Shown: piece after piece, positions 8,177 to 17,993 of the stretch
How positions within the stretch are numbered: the stretch's first letter is position 1
Layout: every line of letters begins with the position of its first letter
Origin: JAHJQZ01 sp963676075
GTDB lineage: Bacteria > Pseudomonadota > Alphaproteobacteria > Rhizobiales > Devosiaceae
Assembly: GCA_963676075.2 (NCBI GenBank)
Contig: CAXXNZ010000023.1
Location: 1 to 30,032 of the forward strand
Length of the DNA: 30,032 nucleotides
Direction: 5' to 3'
Notes under the pieces: generated by a model
Told to the model about the DNA's origin: nothing
Database searches by the model: none
Seen by the model: the letters and a program-made list of their open reading frames with translations, nothing else
Translations under genes and position numbers: made by a program

Positions 8177-9043
8177 ATGGCAACTCAGCACTCCCGCTCC
8201 GCAGCCCGGATGATGATGGCACCCGCCGTCTTTCTGTTGCTGGTCTGGATGCTCGTTCCGCTCTCGATGACGCTTCTGTTCTCGTTCAAGAAATATCTGC
8301 CGCTGCGCGGCGGGGACCTCGGATGGAGCGGCTTCGACAACTACGTGCGCTTCGTCACCTCGAGTTCGTTCTGGCCCTCGATCCAGGCAACGCTGGTCAT
8401 CGTCGGCGGCGTCCTTATCATCACCATCGTGCTTGGCGTCGTGCTGGCGCTGCTTCTGGACCAGCCGATGTGGGGTCAGGGCATCGTACGCATCCTGGTG
8501 ATCGCACCGTTCTTCGTCATGCCCACAGTCTCGGCTCTGGTGTGGAAGAACATGTTCATGGACCCGGTGAACGGGCTGTTCGCGCACATCACCAAGGCCT
8601 TCGGCGGTCAGCCCATCGAGTGGCTCAGCCAGGCTTCGATGCCCTCGATCATCCTGATCGTCTCGTGGCAATGGCTGCCGTTTGCAACCCTCATTCTCCT
8701 GACCGCCGTCCAGTCACTCGACAGCGAACAGGTGGAGGCCGCCGAAATGGACGGTGCAGGCTGGATCTCGCGCTTCATCTATGTCGTGCTGCCGCACCTG
8801 TCGCGGGCGATGACCGTGGTGCTCTTGATCCAGACGATCTTCCTTCTGTCGATCTTCGCTGAAATCTACGTCACCACCCAGGGCGCGTTCGGCACCAAAA
8901 CGCTGACCTATCTGATCTTCCAGCGCGTGCTCGAAAGCCAGAATGTCGGCCTCGGCTCAGCCGGAGGTGTCTACGCAATTATTCTCGCCAATATCGTCGC
9001 GATGTTTCTGATGCGCATCGTCGGCAAGAATCTGGACGCGTGA
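8177..9043 (+). CDS. smoF: Polyol ABC transporter permease (first subunit)
   Basis: A 288-residue inner-membrane permease of the MalF-like type, with about six hydrophobic segments. The first is FLLLVWMLVPLSMTLLFSF near residue 20. The cytoplasmic EAA loop that contacts the ATPase reads EAAEMDGAGWISRFIYVVLPHL. ATG 8177 is preferred because GAGGAGG lies 7 bases upstream; an in-frame GTG at 8171 is only one base from that site. It is followed 12 bases later by the second permease. It forms the membrane channel with SmoG for the polyol delivered by SmoE. Confidence 0.9.
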   Translation: MATQHSRSAARMMMAPAVFLLLVWMLVPLSMTLLFSFKKYLPLRGGDLGWSGFDNYVRFVTSSSFWPSIQATLVIVGGVLIITIVLGVVLALLLDQPMWGQGIVRILVIAPFFVMPTVSALVWKNMFMDPVNGLFAHITKAFGGQPIEWLSQASMPSIILIVSWQWLPFATLILLTAVQSLDSEQVEAAEMDGAGWISRFIYVVLPHLSRAMTVVLLIQTIFLLSIFAEIYVTTQGAFGTKTLTYLIFQRVLESQNVGLGSAGGVYAIILANIVAMFLMRIVGKNLDA

Positions 9044-9055
9044 GGGGAAACGATC

Positions 9056-9889
9056 ATGGCACGCTCCGTCACAACCCGCCGCAAGGCCCTGAACACCACC
9101 ATCGCCTGGCTGATCGGTCTCATCATCTTCTTCCCGATCCTGTGGATCATCATCTTGTCGCTCAAGACGGAAGGCGATGCCATCAAGACGCCATTCGAGG
9201 TGCTGTTCGGCTCCGGCTGGACATTGGAAAGCTACGGGGTCGTTCAGGAACGCTCCGACTATCTCAAGCACTTCTCCAATTCGGTGATCCTGTCGGTCGG
9301 CTCGACCTTGCTCGGCCTCATCATCGCCGTACCTGCGGCCTGGGCCATGGCGTTCGTGCCGTCCAGATCCACCAGGAACATCCTGATGTGGATGCTGTCG
9401 ACCAAGATGCTGCCGGCCGTCGGCGTGCTCTACCCGATCTATCTGATATTCATCAGCCTCGGAATACTGGACACCCAGATCGGTCTGGTCGTGGTGCTGA
9501 TGCTGATCAACCTGCCGATCATCATCTGGATGCTCTACACCTATTTCAAGGAGATACCCGGCGAGATCCTCGAAGCGGCCCGCATGGATGGGGCGACGCT
9601 TGGACGGGAGATCATGTATGTGCTGACGCCGATGGCGATCCCCGGCATCGCTTCGACGGTGCTTCTCAACATCATCCTGGCCTGGAACGAGGCGTTTTGG
9701 ACGCTCAATCTGACAGCGGCCAAGGCGGCGCCACTGACGGCCTTCATCGCCAGCTATTCGTCACCCGAGGGGTTGTTCTACGCCAAGCTCAGCGCTGCGA
9801 GCACCATGGCCATCGCGCCAATCCTCATCATGGGCTGGTTCAGCCAGAAACAACTCGTCCGCGGCCTGACCTTCGGCGCGGTGAAGTAG
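9056..9889 (+). CDS. smoG: Polyol ABC transporter permease (second subunit)
   Basis: A 277-residue inner-membrane permease of the MalG-like type. The first membrane segment is IAWLIGLIIFFPILWIIIL, with several more following. The EAA loop reads EAARMDGATLGREIMYVLTPM. A GAGGGGAAA ribosome site precedes ATG 9056. Twelve bases separate it from smoF and 13 from the ATPase gene, so the three are surely co-transcribed. It partners SmoF in the transmembrane channel. Confidence 0.9.
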   Translation: MARSVTTRRKALNTTIAWLIGLIIFFPILWIIILSLKTEGDAIKTPFEVLFGSGWTLESYGVVQERSDYLKHFSNSVILSVGSTLLGLIIAVPAAWAMAFVPSRSTRNILMWMLSTKMLPAVGVLYPIYLIFISLGILDTQIGLVVVLMLINLPIIIWMLYTYFKEIPGEILEAARMDGATLGREIMYVLTPMAIPGIASTVLLNIILAWNEAFWTLNLTAAKAAPLTAFIASYSSPEGLFYAKLSAASTMAIAPILIMGWFSQKQLVRGLTFGAVK

Positions 9890-9902
9890 GGGGGAATCTA
9901 CA

Positions 9903-10907
<1,005 letters not shown>

Positions 10908-10927
10908 CCCAGAAAGGCATACCCAAA

Positions 10928-12404
10928 ATGACGTCCCCCCTGTCACTCAATGCGCTTCCCGACTTGGCAAATACGCTCGGCGTGCCAGCCTACGCGCGCG
11001 ACTCCTTGACCCCCGGGATGGTTCATTTTGGCATCGGGAATTTCCATCGCGCTCACCAGGCGATGTATCTGGACAGATTGTTCGAACTTGGCGATGGGCA
11101 CGACTGGGCGATCATCGGCGCCGGCGTGAGACAGTCGGACGCCGAGATGCGGCAAAAGCTCGAGGCTCAGGACTTTTTGACGACCCTCATTGAGCGCGAC
11201 GCCTTCGGCCAGAGTGCACGGGTCACCGGGCCGATGATCGATTTCGTGCCGGTTTTTGATACCGCGGCGCTGCTCAAGTGGTTGAGCGATCCCAGGATCC
11301 GTATCGTCTCGACGACCATCACCGAGGGCGGGTACTATCTCGATTCCGACTCCAGGTTCGACGCGACCCATCCCGACATCGTTGCCGATGGACAAAACCC
11401 GCGGTCTCCCAAGACCGTGTTCGGTTTTATCGCCGAAGGATTGCGACTGCGCCGTGAGGCCGGCATTGCGCCGTTTACCGTGCTCTGCTGCGACAACATT
11501 CCCGGCAACGGCCATGTCGCCAAGGACGCCGTGACCGGCACGGCCCGCCTTTCCGATGCCGAACTTGCCGGTTGGATCGCCGAATACGTCGCCTTCCCCA
11601 ACTCCATGGTCGACCGCATCACGCCTGCAACCAGCGATGCCGAAAGAAAGCTGGTGCGCGACGATTATGGCGTCGAAGATGCCTGGCCGGTCGCGTGCGA
11701 GACCTTCACGCAATGGGGTGATCGAGGACAACTTCCCCACCGGTCGCCCGGCGCTTGAAAAGGTCGGCGTGCAGTTCGTGCCCGATGTCGAGCCCTATGA
11801 GCTGATGAAGCTGAGGATCCTCAATGGCGGTCACGCCGCCATTGCCTACCCGGCGGGCCTGATGGACATCGAATCCGTCGACGGCGCAATGAACAACGCC
11901 CTGATCGCGGCCTGGCTCGACAAGCTCGAGACCGGAGAGATCATCCCGGCGGTGCCCCCGGTCCCCGATACCGATCTTCATGCCTATTACAAAAAAATCG
12001 TCGAGCGCTTCGCCAACCCGACGGTCGGCGACACGGTCAGGCGGCTGTGCCTTGACGGCTCGAACCGCCAGCCCAAATTCATTCTTCCCACGGTACGCGA
12101 CCGCGTCGACGCCGGACTGCCCGTCACGGGGCTGGCCCTGGCCTCGGCGCTGTGGTGCCGCTATTGCGCCGGGGTAACAGACTCCGGCGCAGAGATCGCG
12201 CCGAACGATCCGGACTGGGATCGTTTGCAGGCAAAGGCGAAGGCCGCGAAAGCCGATCCGAAGGCGTTTCTGGCCATGGAGGACATCTTCGGCTCTCTTG
12301 CCAAATCCCCCGCTTATGTCCAATCCTTCTCGAACGCCCTGAAATCTATCTGGGACATAGGGGCTAAGGCGACGCTGGAAAAATACCTGTCGGGCGAACT
12401 CTGA
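10928..12404 (+). CDS. mtlK: Mannitol 2-dehydrogenase family polyol oxidoreductase, frameshifted
   Basis: The two frames join to a 491-residue long-chain, NAD-dependent polyol dehydrogenase (mannitol to fructose, or related polyols). The N-terminal Rossmann part shows HFGIGNFHRAHQAMYLD, STTITEGGYYL and CCDNIPGNG. The catalytic domain shows ELMKLRILNGGHAAIAYPAG, holding the conserved Lys and Asn-His residues. One extra G in the GGGG run at 11715-11718 breaks the frame after CETFTQW; the next frame continues with VIEDNFPTGRPALEKVGVQF. It starts 20 bases after smoK. In the pathway it oxidises the imported polyol before phosphorylation by the downstream kinase. Confidence 0.9.
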
Positions 12405-12440
12405 GGAGCCATCTCCGTCCGGCCAGGGTCGGAGGGGACC

Positions 12441-14724
12441 TTGCATACTTTTTCACCGGACATAAGTCTGGTCATATTTGACTGCGATGGCGTGCTTGTC
12501 GACAGCGAGCCGCTGGCCATCCGGATCCTGCAGCAAACGCTCAATCGGCTCGGTCTCGATGTCGATCGCGAAACGGCCTACGCCCGGTTTCTCGGGCGTT
12601 CGCTTGCCTCGGTTCTGAAGGAACTCGAGACCGAAGACGGACTCGTGCTCGGGCCGGACGATCTCGAACACATGCGCCGCGATCTTGCGGCGCTATTTCA
12701 GGCCGAACTCCAGCCAATGCGGCATATCGGAGACGCCATACGCCAACTCTCTGATCAACACGCGGTCTGTGTTGCCTCCTCGAGCGTTCCGGAAAGGCTG
12801 ACCCTCAGCCTGACGGTCACCGGCCTCATGGAACTGTTCGAGGGGCGCATCTATTCGGCAACCCAGGTCGAAAACGGCAAGCCGGCGCCTGACCTTTTCC
12901 TGCATGCCGCCGAACAGTTCGGCATTGCACCGGAAAACTGTCTTGTCATCGAGGACAGCACAGCCGGCGTCCGCGCCGCCCGCGCTGCGGGCATGCGGGT
13001 CTTCGGCTTTTTCGGCGGCGCCCACGCCCGCGACGCCGGTCTTTCCGAACGCCTTGCCGCCGAACATCCCGATCGCCTGTTCGACGACATGCGCGACCTG
13101 CCGCGCCTGATCGCCGCGACCAATACGCCTGCCGGCATCTCCGGCGAAAACGACGCCCCCGACAACCTCATTGCCGTCGATGTCGGCACCGCGAGCGTGC
13201 GCGCCGGCATCATCGCTCCGGATGGAACCCTGCTCGGACGCGCCGATCACCCCATTGTCATGTGGCGCCAGGGCGCGACCATCGGCGAGTATGCCTCCGC
13301 CGAAATCTGGCAGGCCGTATGCACGGCGGTGCGCACAGCGCTCGCCAGTTCCGGTGTATCCGCACGCTCGATCGCCGGCATCGGATTCGATGCCACCTGT
13401 TCGCTGGTCTTTCTCGACACCGAAGGCCAACCGCTGCCGGTCTCCATCGAACCGGGTGCGACGCGCGACACCATCGCCTGGTTCGATCACCGTTCCATAA
13501 ACGAAGCGCTTGAGATCAGCGGCAGCGGTCACGAGGCACTTGGGTTCTCCGGCGGCGCGCTCAGCCCGGAAATGGAAATCCCCAAGCTGATGTGGCTCAA
13601 GCGCCACCGTCCCGAAACTTGGGCGCGTATCGGCGCCGTTTTCGATCTTGCCGACTACCTCACCTGGCGCGCGTCAGGCGCCAATACGCGCTCGCAGTCC
13701 ACCCTGACGTCGAAATGGAGTTTTCTCGCCCACGAACAAACAGGCTGGCGCGAGGACTTCTTTGCCCTTGCCGGTCTCGACGACCTCAAAGACAAGGCCC
13801 GATTGCCCGAAAATGCGGCCGCGATTGGCCAGCGGGCCGGCACCTTGACGCGGCAGGCCGCCGCCGAACTCGGACTCGAGGCTTCCGTCGTCGTCGCCAC
13901 CGGCATGATCGACGCTCATGCCGGTGCGCTCGGCGTGCTCGGCTCCTTTCTCGACAAACCCGACCGGCTGGCGCACGAACTCGCCCTCATCGCCGGCACA
14001 TCGAGCTGCGTGGCCGCGCTCGCTCCGGACATGCGACAGGTCAAAGGCCTGTGGGGGCCCTATCTCGGCGCAGCGGCGCCCGATCTCTGGCTCAGCGAAG
14101 GCGGGCAATCGGCCTCCGGCGCCCTGCTCGATCACATCATCACCAGTCACGGCACAGGCGGCGAACCGGACGCGGCGACCCACGCCGCCATCGTCGCCCG
14201 CATTGCCGAACTGCGCGGCGATCCGGCAAAACCGTTGGCCGAACACCTCCATGTCGTGCCGGATTTCCACGGCAACCGCTCGCCTTTCAACGATCCGGTA
14301 CCGCGCGGAATCATCGCCGGGCTCGATCTCGAACCGGGGTTTGATGGTCTGTGCGCTCTTTACTGGCGCACCGCCGTCGGCCTTGCCATGGGTTTGCGGC
14401 AGATACTCGAACTGATGGCTGACAACGGATTTGACGGCAAGGTCCTGCACATTGCCGGCGGCCATGCGGCAAACGATCTGCTGATGCAGCTTTATGCCGA
14501 CGCAACCGGCCTCGACATCGTCACCTACCCGACGACAGCGCCGCTGCTCAACGGCATGGCGATGGGTATTGCCGTTGCCGCCGGAGTGATGCCCCGACCT
14601 CGCAACTGCCGGCCTGATGATGCGTGCGCCAGGCCGAACCATCCGTCCCCACCCCGAGCACGGAACGCTCCACGATGCCGATTACACCGCGTATCTGAGG
14701 CTTCAGCAGCTCATGCGCGGTTGA
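12441..14724 (+). CDS. HAD phosphatase fused to FGGY-family pentulose kinase (bifunctional), 3' frameshift
   Basis: One reading frame holds two enzymes. Residues 1-225 are a HAD phosphatase of the beta-phosphoglucomutase-like group: FDCDGVLVDSE with Asp14 and Asp16, ASSS, Lys147 in GKPAPD, and IEDSTAG. From residue 243 runs an FGGY kinase: AVDVGTASVRAG, catalytic Asp491 in GMIDAHAG, GTSSC, DFHGNRSPF and AGGHAANDLL. The DFHGNRSP motif points to the pentulose (D-ribulokinase-like) branch rather than plain xylulokinase. The start is TTG 12441, with GGAGG 5 bases upstream and no ATG before the HAD motif. One extra C in CCCC at 14592-14595 diverts the tail; in the corrected frame it ends with LRLQQLMRG at the TGA at 14722-14724, giving 760 residues. 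It completes polyol to ketose to ketose-phosphate. Confidence 0.85.
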
Positions 14725-14801
14725 TGCCAAAACGTTTTTCACACCCCAATGCGCGGTCGCCGGCCAGAACCTGAGGCCTTGCTCTGCAAAGGATGACTGG
14801 A

Positions 14802-15455
14802 ATGATCCACGCACTTCGCGCTCTGGCAGCGGCCATGCTTATCATCAGTGCACTGCCGGCAAGCGCTCAGGACGTCTCCGGCCCGCATCCCGGTCTGCTG
14901 TATTCCGTTCAGGGCGTTGCCGAGAATGACGTGTTGAACGTCCGCCAATATGCCGGAATCGACGAAACCATCGTCGGCACGCTGGCGCCCGCGGCAAGTG
15001 ACGTGGTCACCACCGGCAACTGGACCAATCTGGACGGGTCGGAATGGTGGCAGATACTGCTCGATGATTCGTACGGTCGCGGCTGGGTCAATGCCCGCTA
15101 TCTCGCCCCCAGCGCTCCGGGCGGCACGGCCGAGACCGACTATCCGCTCCTCTGCCAGGGCACGGAGCCCTTCTGGTCGCTCGACATCACTGGCGCCGCC
15201 GCCATCGGTGACGACTACATTCTCGAAAGCCGGACCTTCACCGCCTCACCCTGGCAGATGGCCTACGGCATGCGCGGATGGTTCGCCATCTATCTCGAGG
15301 AAAACAGCACAAAACCGCCGGCAAAGGGCTCCATCGCCGTCACGATGGCGCAATGCACAGACGGCATGTCGGACACCCAATATTCGTTCCTGTCGACGCT
15401 CGTTCTACCCGATGGCGAGGTCTATGGCGGCTGCTGCTCGCGCGCCGGCCGATAA
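14802..15455 (+). CDS. Exported SH3b-domain protein with COG3650-like C-terminal domain
   Basis: A 217-residue protein. A signal peptide (MIHALRALAAAMLIISALPASA) is followed by a bacterial SH3 domain at about residues 30-105 (VLNVRQYAG to GRGWVNARYLAP). After that comes a domain opening with LLCQGTEPFWSLDI, the C-x-G-T-E-P-F-W phrase seen in COG3650-type envelope proteins. A C-terminal CC pair suggests periplasmic disulphides. ATG 14802 is preferred over ATG 14793 because AAAGGA lies 8 bases before it. Probably a cell-envelope protein; no enzymatic motif is seen. Confidence 0.8.
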   Translation: MIHALRALAAAMLIISALPASAQDVSGPHPGLLYSVQGVAENDVLNVRQYAGIDETIVGTLAPAASDVVTTGNWTNLDGSEWWQILLDDSYGRGWVNARYLAPSAPGGTAETDYPLLCQGTEPFWSLDITGAAAIGDDYILESRTFTASPWQMAYGMRGWFAIYLEENSTKPPAKGSIAVTMAQCTDGMSDTQYSFLSTLVLPDGEVYGGCCSRAGR

Positions 15456-15503
15456 CGCACACACGGCAATACGGCGGCTTGGCCTTGCAGATCAGGGATT
15501 TGC

Positions 15504-15562
15504 GAAAGGACGTGGTGCCCAGGGGCGGAATCGAACCTCCGACACGCGGATTTTCAATCCGC
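15504..15562 (-). repeat. Distal attachment repeat: duplicated 3' half of tRNA-Phe
   Basis: Identical to 16744-16802 except for one base (15538). It contains the anticodon stem-loop, variable and T arms, 3' acceptor strand and CCA of tRNA-Phe, but no D arm or 5' acceptor strand. The single change creates an A-G mismatch in the T stem, as expected for a non-functional copy. Confidence 0.9.
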
Positions 15563-15620
15563 ATTGGCGTGTTGAATTTATTGGCTATTTTGACGCCATG
15601 TCGCGTTTGTGTCGTATTGG

Positions 15621-16379
15621 CTATGCACCAACCTGATTTCTTGTGATCGCATTTGCTCCCATCTCCGAAAGATACTCAGGGAATTCATCGACCAGATGCG
15701 CATGAATACGCTCAACCATGAAGGTCAAATCTAGGATCGCGGATCGTATGTAGCCCACGCTGATGGATTGGAGGGCTACTCGGGGGCGGTCGCAATTGTG
15801 GATGCAATCGTGTCTTCTTTGAAAGACGCCATCAATTCGACGTTCAAGGTGCTTCAGGGCAAGAGCTCTGGCCTTCTTCTTGTCGTCTGCCGTTAATGCG
15901 CGGTAATTTCTTGCTGTTACACCCCACAACCGCTTTGTCGCATCTGGGTGCTGAATCCACGACTCAATTGTGCTCTCAACCAGCAGGTTGTTTTGCGCTC
16001 GGCAAAACCTGCGAAGGAGAGCCTTGATCTCCTTCAGTGAAAGCACGCTTTGCCGCTCAATCAGCTGTCGAGCTGCCATCCTCCAGCGCCATCCGCCTTC
16101 TTCACCTACTACCGCGATTACCGGTACCAGAAGATTGCCAAACTTATCCGGAAGCTGGATCGACCCCTGATGATCCTTTGCTTGCAGTACGCGCGTTGTC
16201 AGATCGGCGTATGCATCACAAAAGTAAGCGTCGGTAGCACCCACCGCCATCATCCAAGCTGATCTGAAGATGTCATCCTTCAATCGACCATCGTCGGTGC
16301 CAATAGCGTGTGTCATCAAGTCCGTCGCCCGAGCCATATCCTCATCGAAATGCCTTTTTGGCGTTGCAAGAATTGGCAT
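15621..16379 (-). CDS. HEPN-type protein carried in the tRNA-Phe element (putative RNase)
   Basis: A 252-residue, largely helical protein. Near its C-terminal third it has RRHDCIHNCDRPR (Arg189-x4-His194), matching the R-(N/H/D)-x3-5-H catalytic motif of HEPN ribonucleases of the RiboL-PSP-like group. No signal peptide or membrane segment is seen. Its start is 13 bases downstream of the decayed integrase and its stop lies 59 bases from the distal attachment repeat, so it is the sole intact cargo gene. The sequence is AT-richer than flanking genes, consistent with transfer. HEPN proteins often act in defence, abortive infection or toxin-antitoxin systems; no partner antitoxin is visible here. 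The HEPN call rests on motif and helical context. Confidence 0.6.
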   Translation of the reverse strand: MPILATPKRHFDEDMARATDLMTHAIGTDDGRLKDDIFRSAWMMAVGATDAYFCDAYADLTTRVLQAKDHQGSIQLPDKFGNLLVPVIAVVGEEGGWRWRMAARQLIERQSVLSLKEIKALLRRFCRAQNNLLVESTIESWIQHPDATKRLWGVTARNYRALTADDKKKARALALKHLERRIDGVFQRRHDCIHNCDRPRVALQSISVGYIRSAILDLTFMVERIHAHLVDEFPEYLSEMGANAITRNQVGA

Positions 16380-16392
16380 CGTATCTCCCGCT

Positions 16393-16638
16393 TCAGGCTA
16401 GCGATTCCGCGAGCCGTTCTGCCCGCTCACGTCGCAGTTTGTCCGCTGCGTCGTCTTTGAACAAGTGCCCACACAGGTCATAGGTCACTGTAATGTTGCT
16501 ATGCTCCATCTAGGCTTGGACTTCCTTCGGATTGGCGCCATCGGCGATCAATAGCGAGGCGCGGAAATGCCGAAGGCTATGCAGGTTGTATTTCGAGTCT
16601 AGGACCGACTTGCCCTACTCGTCCTTGAGTGGCGCCGT
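16393..16638 (-). pseudogene. Decayed tyrosine recombinase (integrase), C-terminal part
   Basis: The minus-strand frame reads KYNLHSLRHFRASLLIADG, then PKEVQA-stop-MEHSNITVTYD, then LCGHLFKDDAADKLRRERAERLAESLA. This is the C-terminal catalytic region of an island integrase, with the H-x-x-R motif present. Two in-frame TAG stops occur (one before GKSVLD, one before MEHS), the GH motif is changed to EH, and the Tyr of the usual YGHLF is Cys. The N-terminal part is missing. It adjoins the attachment repeat beside tRNA-Phe, so it is the enzyme that once integrated the element. It is not functional. Confidence 0.85.
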
Positions 16639-16743
16639 AAGCCTGGCCGCAGGTCGCGGATGTTTCGAGCAACGAGCGCAAATGAACGCGAACGCCGCAA
16701 TGCTCTCCGCACGTACGCGCAGACGCGAATTGTTGGTTCTGCA

Positions 16744-16802
16744 GAAAGGACGTGGTGCCCAGGGGCGGAATCGAACCACCGACACGCGGATTTTCAATCC
16801 GC
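16744..16802 (-). repeat. Proximal attachment repeat (overlaps intact tRNA-Phe)
   Basis: Direct repeat partner of 15504-15562. It includes nine bases 3' of the tRNA CCA end plus the 3' half of the tRNA. Confidence 0.9.
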
Positions 16803-16828
16803 TGCTCTACCAACTGAGCTACCTGGGC
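16753..16828 (-). tRNA. tRNA-Phe (GAA)
   Basis: A complete 76-base cloverleaf with encoded CCA: acceptor GCCCAGG pairs with CCTGGGC, D arm GCTCAGTTGGTAGAGC, anticodon stem GCGGA/TCCGC with loop TTGAAAA (anticodon GAA), T loop TTCGATT. It is the integration target of the adjacent element. A good promoter lies upstream. Confidence 0.97.
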
Positions 16829-16860
16829 ATCCGGCGCCGGTTGGCGCGAAATGTGGCCGG

Positions 16861-16889
16861 TTTATAGGGGCTACGATCGGGCTTGTCCA
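16861..16889 (-). promoter_or_regulatory. Sigma-70-type promoter of tRNA-Phe
   Basis: On the minus strand TGGACA (16889-16884), a 17-base spacer and TATAAA (16866-16861). The predicted start is about 25 bases before the tRNA 5' end. Confidence 0.75.
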
Positions 16890-17126
16890 GACGGATCGGG
16901 CAAGGTTTTCAACCAAGTGTCACATTGTCCCCGTCGCGCTGGCGTGCATGCCGCCGGGGCTGGCGATTTATCCACTTCGCCCGCTATACTGATCATTCCG
17001 GAAGGGCCTGGAAACAGCGCGGCGCGGCAGCCCGGCCCGCACCTCCGGATGCCCGAATAAGGGCGCCAAGACTATATGTGTGTTCGCCTGCTGAAGTGAG
17101 ACCCGAACCAACAAAAGGAAGCGCTC

Positions 17127-17888
17127 GTGCTTGAAGACCTCAAAGACCGCAAGGTTCTGATCACCGGTTCATCGATCGGCATTGGCGCCGCACTGGCGCT
17201 TGGTTTCGGGCGTTACGGCGCCAAGGTCGCGGTGCATGGCAACCGCAACCTGATCGCGGCGCAAAAGGTCGTCGAAGCGATCGAAAAGGACAAGGGGTAT
17301 GCCGCCCTGGTCTCGGGCGATGTCTCCGCCCCTGAAAGTGCGGCCCGCATCGTCGAGGATGCTGCGTCCGCACTTGGCGGCATCGACATCCTCATCAACA
17401 ATGCCGGCTCACTGATCCGCCGCCTGTCGAACGAAGATTTCGACAACGAGCTTTATGACCAGGTCTACGACCTCAACGTGCGCTCGATCTTCAACGCCAC
17501 CAAGGCGGCACTGCCCTATCTCAAGAAATCGGGCAACGGCGCGATCATCAACACCGGATCGATTGCCGGCCGCAACGGTGGCGCCGGCGGCTCGGTGATC
17601 TATGCCTCGGCCAAGGCCGCAGTGCATTCGATCACCCGCAACCAGGCACGCGAGTTCGCGCCTTTCGGTATCCGCGTCAACACGGTGGCGCCGGGCTTCA
17701 TTGACACCGCCTTCCATGCCGAAACCTCGGAGGAAAAGCGTCAGGACGCGATCAAGGCCATCGCACTCGGCCGGCTCGGCACCTCCGAGGAATGCGTCGG
17801 CACCTATCTGTTCCTCGCCTCAAACGCCATGTCCGGCTACATCACCGGCCAGACCATCGACATCAACGGCGGACAGATGACGCCCTAG
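17127..17888 (+). CDS. Short-chain dehydrogenase/reductase (FabG/glucose dehydrogenase-like)
   Basis: A 253-residue classical SDR. The cofactor motif TGSSIGIG is at residues 13-20, NNAG at 91-94, and the catalytic triad Ser145, Tyr159 and Lys163 (YASAK). The family-typical end GYITGQTIDINGGQM is present. All catalytic residues are intact. GTG 17127 follows an AAAAGGAA ribosome site. It stands alone between tRNA-Phe and the convergent pepT. Members reduce or oxidise sugars, polyols, steroids or acyl-ACP; the sequence does not decide which. It is not evidently the sorbitol dehydrogenase SmoS. Confidence 0.88.
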   Translation: MLEDLKDRKVLITGSSIGIGAALALGFGRYGAKVAVHGNRNLIAAQKVVEAIEKDKGYAALVSGDVSAPESAARIVEDAASALGGIDILINNAGSLIRRLSNEDFDNELYDQVYDLNVRSIFNATKAALPYLKKSGNGAIINTGSIAGRNGGAGGSVIYASAKAAVHSITRNQAREFAPFGIRVNTVAPGFIDTAFHAETSEEKRQDAIKAIALGRLGTSEECVGTYLFLASNAMSGYITGQTIDINGGQMTP

Positions 17889-17893
17889 GAGGG

Positions 17894-17950
17894 TTGCCAG
17901 GAAAAGTGCGAAGCGGTTTTCCGGTTCGGCAACACGACCACTGGAAAGGG
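17894..17950. repeat. Dispersed Hyphomicrobiales-type intergenic repeat, copy C
   Basis: Contains AAGTGCGAAGCGGTTTTCCGG and 'TTCGGCAACACGACCACT..AAAGG', shared in part with copies A and B. It lies between the convergent SDR and pepT genes. Confidence 0.7.
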
Positions 17951-17993
17951 CTGAGCTACACCCTCTCTTTGGCGTCATCGCAAGTGTGCATCC

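Larger units (their letters stand above)
15504..16802. mobile_element. Remnant of an integrative element at the 3' end of tRNA-Phe
   Basis: Bounded by 59-base direct repeats (15504-15562 and 16744-16802, one mismatch) that carry the tRNA-Phe 3' half. The interior holds a HEPN-type gene and a decayed tyrosine integrase whose 3' end is 13 bases from that gene. The integrase next to the intact tRNA, with the duplicated 3' half at the far edge, is the normal geometry of tRNA-integrated islands. The interior is visibly AT-richer than its neighbours. Only about 1.2 kb remains. Confidence 0.85.

Noticed and set aside
13674..14642. 322-codon minus-strand frame opposite the kinase domain
   Set aside because: Antisense shadow; the plus strand carries all FGGY motifs.
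14724..14774. Extended C-terminus of the kinase to 14774 (777 residues)
   Set aside because: The Pro/Arg/Ala-rich tail after VAAGVMP is the wrong frame; removing one C restores a family-like tail that stops at 14724.
15513..15562. A second tRNA-Phe gene
   Set aside because: Only the 3' half is present, without D arm or 5' acceptor strand, and the T stem has a mismatch; it is an attachment duplicate.
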